Assembly (NCBI GenBank): GCA_940671915.1
Contig: CALNVZ010002974.1
Coordinates: 20,987,017 to 21,051,016, forward strand
Direction of reading: 5' to 3'
From: Paracentrotus lividus
Taxonomy: Eukaryota; Echinodermata; Echinoidea; Camarodonta; Echinidae
DNA: 64,000 bases
Part shown: positions 10,841 through 23,348 of the stretch, piece after piece
How the letters are laid out: each line of letters begins with the position of its first letter
Numbering within the stretch: the stretch's first letter is position 1
Position numbers and translations under genes: made by a program
Notes under the pieces: model-generated
What the model was told of the DNA's origin: nothing
The model's database searches: none
What the model saw: the letters and a program-made list of their open reading frames with translations, nothing else

Positions 10841-12875
10841 AATACATACCGTCAAGTGGACATGGTGGATTAGTACTGGGAGTTGTGGCGCTTTGGAATA
10901 TTTACCTTCTTTCTCATTTGTCAGCTGAAATAAAATTGAGTATGTTTACCTGTTTAAATTACTAATACTTTATATATTCACCGTATATTTGAGGAAATTT
11001 GATTCATAAATGGGTGAAATGTATAAGTTTTTATATAAAATCACCAAAATTCAGGAAATGAATGATGATCTCACACACACATGCATTATGCCATATGCGG
11101 GCATTTTTTGTTAGTTCCATCATCACTCCCAGTATTAATCTAGTATTTCAAGTCTAAGAACTAACCTACTTGATTATTTGCTTTCCACTATACAATCATG
11201 GACAGACATCATGGACATAGTATCCTGTACTTTGAACATGTACATACATTCCAAATATGGGTTTATTTTTCGACAATCGACAATTCATTAACAATATGGC
11301 CTGTTGAACAGTGTAGTTTTATATTTCAAATGGGTATTGGAAACCCAGTTTAACTGCGTTATGACTGATGTACAAAATGGGGACAACGAACTTTTATAAT
11401 ATTATAGAACCAACAGATGTGCAAGCAAAAACTGTTTCCGGAGGAAAAGCTGTAAATACATGGTGACAAGGTTTGCTTTTTGCACTTTTTTATGATATCG
11501 GTTAAATCAATCAGTATAGTTTGCATGGAGTCGAGCGTTTAGGTTGAATGATGACCCGCTCCCCCCCCCCCTCCAAAAAATGAAATAAAATTTTAAAAAA
11601 TCCAAAAGCAACAACAACAAACAAAGAGCAAAAAAAAAAAAATCATATAAACTAAACAAAACAAAGACATTACGAGGCCTATAGTATACCTTTTTTACAA
11701 TGCATTTGTTATAGTTCGTTAGCCCGGTATAGCAAAGACGAATATATTTCCGAAAATGTGCTCGCAATTTTGACCAATTAACAAGAAATCGATTCATTGC
11801 GCGATGACTTTATTAACATTGTACCAAGATTTATTTAAGATGTATCAGCTCTTTGATGATAGCGCACGGATCAAGTTGAATGCATGACATGACTAAAGGT
11901 CGAAGATTACTTTACATTTTATCACGTACACTGTCCTTATTTCAATTAGACTAAATTATCTGTCAATGCCTCGATGACAGATCCCCAGAGAGCTGTTAAA
12001 GAATAGCAGAATTTTTTTATTTTTTTTTTCTTTCTAGAAAAGACAGTTATTCACCATTTTCTGGAGTCGTTTGTATGACACTCTAAATAAACATTAGATT
12101 TCAGTTGCATATCACACATTTTCTTTTGTAATACGTAGGCCTACAAAAGAAACTGTGCCATATGTTGATATACGGTAATACTAAGAATAGACTCTCATGC
12201 AAATTCGCTTCATTCGTCAAGGTTCGCAACTCAGTGAGATACTAAATACGCAAAAAATATTGATATTTACTCAACGGCTTTCGAGTCTGTCTGAATGCAT
12301 ATATTGTCCATCCATCATCATGTGGCTATTTCGTGCTACCAACCTTGTACCAACAAAATCTCTTACTGGGCCAATGTGTACAAGTTTTGTAAACGTAGTA
12401 AAGTGACTTTCATTTGCTACAAAACTTTTAATATCCTTGTAAAAAAAATATATTTAAAAAAAATAGTCTGATCTATAATATTTTACTCAATTTTACTCCC
12501 TGTCGCATTTGCTTTTAATATTAAAAATTGAACCATGCCATGTTACCAAATACCTTTAACTATACTTCCAACCTGACATCATTATTTATTACAGCTCGAT
12601 CTCAACGGGAATTCTTTGCACTAGACCAGATGGTAACATTATAATTGACATTCTCTTTTTTTTTTGCCATTTGGGGGTATTATGTAAAGCTCAAGTTCAA
12701 ATTCAATTCTCTGAACGGTATGTGAGATCAAGGAGTTTCTCCTAACCCCTTGGTGAGATCTAGAAGGCGGGTATTCCCTGGTAAACGCAGTTTAGTTGAG
12801 AGTTTCCCAATGAAAATCTGGAATTGTGTTGTCGAGGAATAAACGAGACAGTGAACACAGAAACGCACGTCTAAA
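10841..12875. other. Non-coding DNA, no gene seen
   Basis: AT-rich sequence with simple C, A and T runs (about 11560-11645 and 12010-12030). No frame has supporting splice signals. Confidence 0.5.
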
Positions 12876-15538
12876 TATAAACCCCTCACAGAAAGTTCCG
12901 CAAATCGACTTTGGTCCATGATCACTTTTCATTTACGCTTTACTTATTCCTGATATTCATACCATTGGAAAGATAATTAATTCCCTTTTTATTGATATCC
13001 TATCTGTAATGATTGTGTCGTGCTTCAAAGCACAGAATATCATAATATGACGGGCCATGCGTTTTGAATTGGGCCGGTAAATAGGTGGATCTGTGACATC
13101 TGCGCGACACTTTTGGGTACATTCCTTTAATTTTCTCAGCTGATATACCAGCTATGATGTTGTATTTGGTGTCAAAATAAAGTTTATGATGAGAGCAAGA
13201 CAGTCATACCAAACAGTTTTAAAAATTAATGTTGATTTTTTTTTCTTAATTATATACTAGTTAATTAGCAACATGTGCGCGGTGGAAGACGATCAGGAGG
13301 TGGACGATCAGGAGGTGCAGATTCTACTGGAAGCACATTGATAGACTGCAGTCACCATAGATCATACTATTATGGATTTGTATAAATAATTCATCATAAT
13401 ACTTAGTTTAGATTAACTTCAGCGAAAATTTAATGTAATTAAGCTTAATTATTAATTCGTTTTTACTAATTAAGCCCAAGAGCAACATACCTGGCTGCAT
13501 GATCGCGCGTGTCTTCGTGTCTTTTTCTTAGCGATGTGTAATAACTACTTCAGTTAAGGTTACTTTCGAGAATTAAGAGATTGTTTGAATATAAAATATT
13601 TAGAAAGGAAAATATTTAGTTATCATAATTCTTTAGTAAAACAATATAACTAATTAGCAAATAAACAATTATTGTGATTTTAACATGTAGATAATGGGTG
13701 ATAATTATGGCAAATTTGAAGAGAGAAATTACAACCTGGCAGATATCCACACCTTGGTAGTGATTTATAAATTTGAAAATTAAATTTGATTGTATGATTG
13801 TTGCCAAAAAAAGTTACTTTACTATTATTGTTTTGTTTCATTACACACAACACCTGATATGATCATTTTGATCATGATTAGATTCACAACACATACTAGT
13901 GTGGTGCCAGAGAATGTATTTTTGGTGTTCTAAATTTATCTTTTAAGAATAAATTTGTTAACAGTTAGTTTTCTTTCTATTTCCTGAATAATTTTGAGTG
14001 TTTTAAGAATTCATTTTGGCAAATAATACAAGTCTTAGATAATATATCTAGAAATACTCCATTGTGAATATCATGAAAAAAGAGGCTTGCGAAAAATTAT
14101 TTTAATAACCTTAGACCCTGGAATGTTATATAGCCTATATCTGAAAAGCTCTGAATGAGAGGAATTAAAAAATGGCACTTATAAAGGTGTGGCGTACACC
14201 AATACTACTTTTCTTTTCCTGTTTCAAAGTTTGGTATTGGTTGCCATGGTTTTTAGGTATATTTGGTTCCATAACTTCTAATGCCCACGCCCAATGTTAC
14301 TTTTAAGCACTTTTCTGAAAATCCTCAGTTATTTCCTTTCAGAAAATGTATAATTTTATGTATAATGGGCGTAGTATTTAAAGTTACAGAGATTCAAATA
14401 AAAACGACACAATTTTCATGTTGCAAAATCATGTCACACGAAACTGGCCCAATTCAAAACGCATGGCCAACGAAGAGTAAAAATTCAAATGTTGTAAAAT
14501 ACATTTTTATTGATCACATTGAAGTTCCGCAACTCGAATTTAGGCCCTGATAACTTTTGGGGTATTTTCTGTTGTTGTTTTTTTATATATATATATACCA
14601 CTGTCAAGTTCATTCATTCCTCTTTTTATTGATACCTATATTTGTCATGGTGATGTAATGCCTGGGTCCACGTACCACCTAAATGCAAGGCAACGCGCGA
14701 TGTTCAGTTTAAAGTTCTGTAGCACAACTTTGAACCTTTATACATTTTAATGTGGGTTTTATACTATCAATTTTAATAGCATTGAAAAGTTCATTTATTC
14801 CTCTTTTTATGAACCTTATTTGCAATGGTAACATCATGTTTGAATGCATAACAGAGGCCGGCGGAACCGGGTGGGGGGGGGAGAGGCTTCAGGCCCCCCC
14901 CCCCCACTTTTGTCAGCAAATGACCATACATATGTGAATTTTAGCCTGTTCAGCCCCCCCCCTACTTGCGGCTTCAGCCCCTCCACTTTCAAAAACGCTC
15001 CGCGCCCCTGCATAATTAATTAATGTAATGCAAAGTAGAAAGTGAAAAATTGCGAAATGCATTATTATTGCTTAAATTTAGTAACACGCAAACGACAATA
15101 ATAGTCAAAATAGCATTTCAATTTGCAACATTTGACTTTTGACTTGTCCTAACATTCAGGTGTTTTGTGCGTGCAAGAACAACATTATTGTTATAATTAG
15201 GGTATCATTGAAAAGAGGAATAAATGAACTTGACAATCATATAAAATTCAATAAAAATTAGAAAATACCCTCAAAGTTATCAGGGCCTAAAGTCGAGTTG
15301 CGGAACTTCAATTTGATCGATAAAAATGCATTTTGCAACATTTGACTTTTTACTTTTCTCCATATTCTGATATTCTGTGCATTGAGGCATGACACACTCA
15401 TTACAAAAATAGGATATCAATAAAAGGGGGAATGAATTATCTTTCCAATGCTATAGATGTCAGAAATAACTAAAGCGTACCTGAAAAGTTATCATAGCCC
15501 AAAGTCGATTTGCGGAACTTTTTGTGAGGGGTTTATAA
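12876..15538. mobile_element. Large inverted-repeat element with TATAAACCCCTCAC ends
   Basis: Left end TATAAACCCCTCAC at 12876, right end GTGAGGGGTTTATA at 15538. Each arm holds repeated blocks built on GTTCCGCAA-TCGA-TTTxGG...TGATAAC and a later ATTxxCTCTTTTTATTGATA block, mirrored in the other arm. The same family occurs at 36236-37263. No transposase frame found; a 1.4-kb element is nested in the left arm. Confidence 0.7.
13052..14468. mobile_element. Element with a perfect 23-bp terminal inverted repeat, nested in 12876-15538
   Basis: Positions 13053-13075 (beginning GGCCATGCG) are the exact reverse complement of 14446-14468 (ending CGCATGGCC). The relative at 36236-37263 lacks this segment, which shows that it was inserted. 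Inside is a 22-codon frame from the ATG at about 13274 with a 15-bp in-frame repeat (DDQEV twice). No transposase was recognised. Confidence 0.7.
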
Positions 15539-15628
15539 TGTATTAGTGTTTCTATACGTGTAACTTCTATATGTTGAAGCCTTTTCAAAATAAATCCTCA
15601 GGAGATAGAACTTTCCGATAAGTTCAAC

Positions 15629-15713
15629 GGCGGATCCAGGATTCGTACATAGAGGGGGCGCATAAGGTATATTTGGAAGATTCATGCTTGCGCCCCGCCT
15701 GCTGGATCCGCCT
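15629..15713. mobile_element. Tiny MITE with GGCGGATCCAG inverted ends
   Basis: An 85-bp segment bounded by GGCGGATCCAG and CTGGATCCGCC, exact inverted repeats. Too short to code. Confidence 0.5.
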
Positions 15714-16009
15714 CTGAAGTTTCCCTTTCCGTACATTCTTGGATCTTTTCCTCTTGCAATGTTATTCAAGAATCAATTTGAACTTTAAAATATGCAGTAT
15801 GCAGTAATATTCTATAATATTTCGTAGGCCTATATGGAAAATGGGGGGAGGGGGTAATAATCCATGTACATTCCCCTAGCTATTTTCTATCTTAAATTTT
15901 CCAGGTATCTTGAATCAACATGTTTCATTGTTTTAAAAAAAAAAAAAAATTGCCAGATATAGCAATAAACTTTAAACATACGTACCTCAGTTCTTCTGCG
16001 TTAACATGG

Positions 16010-16245
16010 TTAATGAACGTCGATGTCAGATTGAAAAGTGAGTCTGAAGTATGAAGTATGTGCAATTCCAAGTTCATCTGCTAACATGCCAATGTACAAT
16101 TCGCGGAGTATTTTTATGTCCACCAGTAATAACTGTGTTCCTTTCCCACACCAACCAGCCTGCCCTACATATGAGATGTCGGGCCCTGACACCAGGGTCA
16201 CACCACAGGGCTGCTTGCCTTGTCTCTACTGCCCTAGATAGCACG
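16010..16245 (-). other. Exon-like minus-strand segment of unknown nature
   Basis: A frame containing KILRELYIGMLADELGIAHT continues to a TAA at 16012-16010 and is followed by a good donor (CTGAG|GTACGT) near 15986. Because stops precede the donor in both copies, a non-coding 5' exon is as likely as a coding one. On the other strand a Kozak-like CCACCATGGC near 16288 opens only 11 codons. No family recognised. Confidence 0.25.
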
Positions 16246-16810
16246 GGTAAACAAACTGTCAGAGAGCGTGACAGCTAGCTAGTTCCACCATGGCTCACCT
16301 TTACGATCAGCTGATCGCATACTAGTATTCCGACCCTATACTAAATAAAATCATACTCTGCCAAAATGTTAATGAGTCAATAATCAATCAATCGCTTCAC
16401 GCTGCGAGTGTGCAACCTGAAGCTCAACCAGTCGAGTTCAATGTAGGCCTATACGTGCATGTCTACTCTGCGAAGCTTTGTGTGCTTGAATAAACCGGGC
16501 TTTTTTATGCACCAGCCTTTAACAGAGTATAGGTATTCAAACAAGCTCTATTAAAGAATAGACTGAGAATGAACTACAATATTTGGAATCCAGTTTGCAT
16601 ACTTTAGTTACTGCTTTATCAGACAAAAAAAGTCACTTTCCTGACATAGCAACAACATATGCAAAGTGGAATCAAAATAGTGTAATTCAGTCTATTTGAG
16701 TACCGTTTACGGACTTGATACATTATAAAACCAGCCCTTTACCGTTGCTTCCCTGTTTCCTTCTATACATAAATAATGATGCAATGTTCACGGACCGCTT
16801 TTGGATATGT

Positions 16811-19800
16811 CATTACGGGGGCAACCGCCTTCGATTTCAGATTTTGGTAGATATCTAAAAGTTTTGTAGTCATCTTGTCTGCTAATACTGCAATTGGAAG
16901 ATTGGGGCGTTTGGGGAGTAGGCTAGTTAAGCTGCAAATTTTAAGCTCTTCCCATGGTGTATACAGGATTAAAATATAACAATAGCCTTTCAACATGTGT
17001 TGATCTTCCAAATACTAATAGGAGCACATATATACTTGGGAAATTCATATCACATTCAAACGCATTTTAAGGAAATACTGCACTTACATAGACCCACTAG
17101 CAAGCAATACACTCCAAGTAGTTTTTAAACCGGTTTGTGTATTTAAAGACGCCTAATGGAGTAACATTTTTTTGCACCAATCATATTGTCGTGTAAAGGT
17201 TAGTAAAAAGATCATTCAACGTTTCTCTTAACCTACTAATTTCCCTTTATAGTATATACCGAACTTACCACATAATGACAAAAACTCAAATTCAATGCAT
17301 TTTCTAAGATCACAAACGATTCTAAACCTCGGTTCATGTTGTTTGATGAAAAATCTTTCAGTGATTTTTAATCTGTCGTGGAGAGCGATGTGTAACTCTG
17401 GAGACGGTCATGGCTATTTCTCAAAAGTCTTTTGATCGAAGTGCCTTCATTGACGGCGAGCTCCTTCCAAGAGCAGCCCTCGTGACAGGTTATGGAAAAG
17501 CGCCTAGTGAAAATACAGAAATCGTAATGTTTTAATTCCTATTGAATATGATATAACTTAAACGTACATCCGCCCTCTGCTGGAAGTAAGCGAATAGTCA
17601 CCGTTGATACAAGTGACAGCAAACTATCACGTCCCGGCCAAGCTGGATAGCTATCCGTACTCCGAAGCCAAGCTGAGGAGAGATAGCGTGTACATCTGAG
17701 CTTGCCGAGGAAGCTTGATAGTACTTTTTTTGAAGCTTGATATAGTACTTTTGCGAACTCAAAGGACTATCAATTGTGAGTATGATTGATGAATGGAAAC
17801 TAATTTTCAACGTGATATGGTTTGACCAATCATGTGTACTGCTTAGTATGTGGAATATAATATTGGATATTATTCATTTTCCAATGAACCTATTTAAGAT
17901 ATAGTATACTTATTGCAGTTTTAGGACAGAAATTCCCATTTGGACTATCACAGGTAATGCTATCGAATGAAAACTTTCCGAAGTTGGGCGCTAGTTTAAA
18001 CACCGCCCGCTACACTGAATATGCAAATTCGACATTATGTTTCATTTTGGTTGCAGTACGGGTATGGGTTGGTTTTTTTTTTTTTTTTTTTTTTTTCTCC
18101 CCCCAAATTTTTAAGGTGGTTATCTTACTTTGAAATAATGCTCTCTTCACAAGTATCCATGTGCTGTTTAAAGTCCTGTATGCCATAATCTCTATTATAT
18201 AGGGAATATAAAAATACAAGAATATAAGAAAAATATGATGTTATTATAAGGTTCAAAATGGGGCACATGGTAAAGAGGCCACTTTTTCTGCAGAACCGAC
18301 TCTTTCTTTGATAAAAAGTTACCACTTGTCACCGCACTTTGGACTATGCCGTATTTGGTCTCAATCCCACACTAGTAATTCCATTCGCTCAAAACTTTCG
18401 TCTAATTAGCATTGGTCCTGATTGGCCACTTCGCCTGTTAACCATTAGATTTTTATTTAGTCCGAGCCCATTTTGCATAAGCCACCATTACAAATACAAA
18501 AATACTAACAAAACAGCTATAAATTACGACACGATATAAGAAACGTATCAGAGATGTAAAGAAGTTCAAGTAAATCCAAGAAAAATGGTAATCAGTTATC
18601 AATGGCACAGTCTATTCACTTGCAAATATTTTTTTAAATCTCCTTTCCCCATATTGTTAATTGTTTCCCGTCTACATGGCTCTGGGGGAAATGGAGAAAG
18701 TTGAAAACGTTTGTAAACAGAAAAATTAGAGAAAAAGAATCCACTTGCACTTCGTTTGTCTTTTCCCTCACTAATATCGTTAGGATTTGATAGAATGGTA
18801 ATGCTCTGTCAAAAGACAAAGAAAATACCAGATATGGCCCTGTTGAAAGAATCTTTATGTAAATGAATAAATTTACATCATTGCACAATAGCGGAAGTTA
18901 TGTCCTTATTTATCACATGTTTTCGCGATATAAGATGCCTACAACGGATTTGTGTCATGGTTCGGAATTTTGTCATAATAACGACTGAACATGACATAAA
19001 AGTTTCGACAACACGGCCCAGGTTTATGATGAATCAATCTTTATTCTATTATCAATGTCACAATCTTCTATAGGGGTGTACTTGGCCTCGACAACTAAAA
19101 ACACGACCCGTCAAAGTTGCTTATTTGTTGGGGAGGGGGTAGTCGATTTTAGTATCTGATATCACCCCCCCCCCCACCTCCCCTCTGGAAAAAAAAAAAC
19201 AACTAACATCCTAGGTCGAGACACAATAATTTAGATCGCCCTAAAAAAAAAAATTCTAGCGGCGTTCTTAATATTATAATTTCTTTTTAATATTATGTTG
19301 CGATGCATCTTTTTGACGACCCCCCCCCCATGTTCACCACTTGTGTTTGTATAGACATACCTGACCAGCCATTTCAGAGCCAGCATAGTAGATGATGAGT
19401 AATAGTGTGGGTCATCCCCTGTGTTCAGCTGATCCACATCACGAAGTACCATAGATTGTAGTGTTAAACTTTCGTCGGAGTGCATCGTAGTTGCTTCTGA
19501 ATTTTCTGCAACATCCAAAATCAATCTTAAATCGTTATGTTGTCGCAAGAGTGGAAGGGCGAAACTGTCATTTGTATATATATTATTTATATTTATAAAG
19601 CTGAATTGTTGTATTTTTGGAATTATCTCATTATGTACAAGAAAATAAGCATCGTTGAAACTACTATCTTTAATGAGCTCACTCATCCGGAGACCAAAAA
19701 TGTGATGTGTGATTTGTTTCATATTTATGCCAAAGAAAATTGCCAAATTTCTTAGAAATTGCTATAAATCCTGCTTAGTGGGTTTTAACCTTTTCAAAAT

Positions 19801-22800
19801 TTTGTAACTAGGACGATGTAGCGATCTTGACGCTTCCACCACGCCACACTGCGATAGAGAAGATTTGAACCGAATTTTTTTTTTTTTTTTTTACCGTGTC
19901 GCATTGTTGGCAACGTCGCAAGCAGTATCTGTATCAAATTTTCCGGAAACGTTTGCAAGCATTTTTACTGCATCTCAGGGGTTCGCAACGTTCGCAAGCA
20001 GTTTTTTGCTTGTGTCTTAAATTGTTCGCAAAACGTCTCAGCAGTTTCACTAAGTCAAACATCCCAACAGTGTATAAAGCTCGCAAAGATTTCTAACATG
20101 TTATGTGAACGTAAAAATCTCTGCGAACAGTTACGATTTTCGGTGTACGATTGCAACATTCGCCAGTGATTCACAGGGAAATTTCGCAACATTCGCTATT
20201 CAGTGAGATACTCCTTTATGTTTAACATACCCTACATTTCCTGTATATCTGCAACAACCCGGCTAATATTCTTTGTTCATATGTCTGAAAAAAAACAACC
20301 ATACGGTATAATAGCTTAGTGAGATACAATATAAATCTGGCTTGGAACGTTACGATTCTCAAACAGATAAGAACAAATTAAGTAGGCATACGATCTTTCA
20401 GAATCTAGAATAGTAGTGTTAATCTGAATAATGGCACTTGGTTCTTTTGAGTGAACTTTATTCAGTCACTGTTGAAGGGCGGTCAATTTGACAAACGTAA
20501 TATGCGATAAATATCAATAATAGCAAGATATTTATGTTATCTTGGTGCAAACAAACACAAATACATTAGTGTTGCTATATTGATCATCTCAAGAAGCTAG
20601 ATGTTAGGCCTATCAACAACAAACTTAAAGTCAAGCCGTCGAACACTATGCCTAGTTGTTTTACACTATTGACATTGTGGTCATAATATGAGGAGAATTG
20701 TCATGTGAGACCGTTTATGTTTCATTGTTTTCACGTTGTCCAAACAGCAGCGGTGCAAACAGAACCAATTTTATATATATAAATATAAGACAAGCCGCAG
20801 TTTGCGATAAAAGTACTCTAATTATTGAGGTCAGCCTGTTGAAGTTTAACATTTTGATAATATTTGATCTACTTCACAATTCGATTGAGTGTCACGGGCT
20901 CTATCCATTGTCAAGACAAAGACAAATTTTACTGCGTATACATTCAGAGACCCACTGGTCATGCTGGAAACAAAAAGTTGATCCAACATCATGAAAAAAA
21001 TGGAGTTGTGCATTTTAAATTTCATCGTGGATATAATGTATATCACATTTTATTCTCTTGAACTATACCCACAGCACAAATAAATTGACTCTGTAAGTCT
21101 AATGAAGTGCCTACCAATGTCTAGTTTTGACACCTCTGCACCCCGACAACATAGCATGACATAATTATTTACATCAACAGCAAATTAGAATTACGTGATA
21201 GTATTATGGTGCCAAATATCCATTGGTGACATATCATTAGCAGTGATCATGACATTGCATGAATTACTTTCAACTTTTTTGTGTCTGTAAAATTGAGACT
21301 ATGAGCATTTCTTATCATACATTAAATCTTCACTTAGAATCCTATATCTTTATTTGGCAACCATATCAAAAGTGTCAATTTTTTTAGACCTACCTATACG
21401 GTAATACTTACCAAAATAATTGGACAGCGGCGAGACATCATCAAGAATTGAAGCGTTTGAATGGACTTGTCTGATCCAATTTCACATCAATAAACCTTGT
21501 GGAAAAAAAATATTAAACTATACATTACCTAGGACATCTTTTCCACTTCTCTCTCTTTTTGGGTCAATTTGGTGTAATTATTCAAGTTTGATCAACTAAA
21601 TATATGATTCACTTGAAAAATAAGAGTTTCTGTTTTACCTTTCATGAGAAAAAAAATTGCAAACCTATCATGCCTATGATGCAATAGCGATGAGTTGAAC
21701 CAAAAATAGTGTGAATCAAAATTTATTCCCTACCCAGTGGAGATCAGGCGGGGCTTTTGAATTTTCGATAAAAATAATGGCTGAAAATCTTTAACTATAT
21801 TTTCGATTTGATTTCATATTTCGTTCATTGATTAATGCTGACAAAATTATTCTGACTTGATATCTTGGAGTTGATCATTCCATTTCTATTTACTCACGAT
21901 ACTTTCATTGATGTTGAAAAAGGTCTTCATCTTGGGGTTCGCATGATCTCTTTGTTCCCATCATGACCGTCTTTTAGTTCAGCTCCGTTGCATTATAACT
22001 TTCATCATCTTCGTCAAAGGGAAAGACTGACTCAAAGTTTCTTCGTCATGGCTCCTATTGGGTAAGTGTCTATGTTATCGTGATTCCAATTGGCTAACGT
22101 CTGTTGTTAATAGTCTGTACCCCGATCACGGCTTCGTTTTCCAAGGTGGTTCTTACTGTTGATATCCAAGTTTTGATCACAATTAAGTAGTCGTTGTCAT
22201 CCATTGCATTGTTGATTTGTTTTAACCAAAGGTGGGATGTGGGGGAAAAGGAAGATAAAGAAATTATATGTGCCATCCTTCATGATTATTAAGCAGTATA
22301 CATCACCGTTAATAATATGGTAAGATTTCGAATAACTTTCGTAATACTTAATGTAATTTTCAAATATTATTCAACTATTGATTTAAAAAAAAAAAAAAAA
22401 AACAGATTTACGATACTGATATTGCCAGATCAAAGAAGATTCAATACCCAACATTCTAAATGCCAATTATAAAACAAACAAAAACCACAAAAAAACACGG
22501 CAAAACTTAACACAATTCAATAAGATTAGCTTTAAAAAAATCAATAGACGGGCGTCCAAGAGAGGTGTTATAGGGGTTTGTCGTGGTGGGCATCGCCCCT
22601 CCCTTTAATACAGGCTATTATAATGTCTTCAAATGTCAAATATGTAGGTTTCAGCAAATGATATAGAAACAAATATTATGTGTTTTAATTTTTATACATA
22701 TCATTTTTTGTTTCCTCCCTTGTCTGATCGTTTCAAGCTACCTCGGGAGTACATTAGCTCGAACCCCTCAAAATGTTCTCATATTCTTAAAATATTTAGC

Positions 22801-23316
22801 ACAATTGATATGAACTCAAACCTACGCTGTTCGTCAATCTTAACACATCCATTTTCAAGAATAAGCTTCCCGCCATAATAAATAGCAGTAGACCAGCCTC
22901 GATTTAAACCTGCCATGACGACATCTAAAACCATGATTCCAAACCGATGATGACGAAATCGATGACGAAATCGAAGACGACAATAACTGCAACGGAAACG
23001 ACAACGAGGACGAATTGCTGATAGTCACATTGTGATCGTCTATTCGACACGGACTAAATGTTCCAAGCATAACCCAGAGTAAAGAGACGATCGATGTCAT
23101 TCAAGTCGTTCTTTCAATCTATATAAGATTGAGGAAGAATTACGAAAAACGTCAGTAGGCCTACAGTTCTTTTTCTGTACGAGGAAATTCACAAAGCGAC
23201 AAAACATTCTGCATGCAACAATACTTTTGGTACAATGTCATGCGCGTATTCTGGGGGGGGGGCTTTTACGGGCCCGGCAAGGGCGCCAAATCGACCTTAG
23301 GGGGCGCCAATCCAGC

Positions 23317-23348
<32 letters not shown>

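Larger units (their letters stand above)
1868..16807. repeat. Copy A of a 14.9-kb head-to-tail duplication
   Basis: Nearly every base recurs in order at 16811-31364. Copy A begins at CATTACGG and ends at CTTTTGGATA; three bases (TGT, 16808-16810) separate it from copy B. Copy A keeps the GLTP reading frames intact and is about 390 bases longer, so it is taken as the accurate version. Confidence 0.95.
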
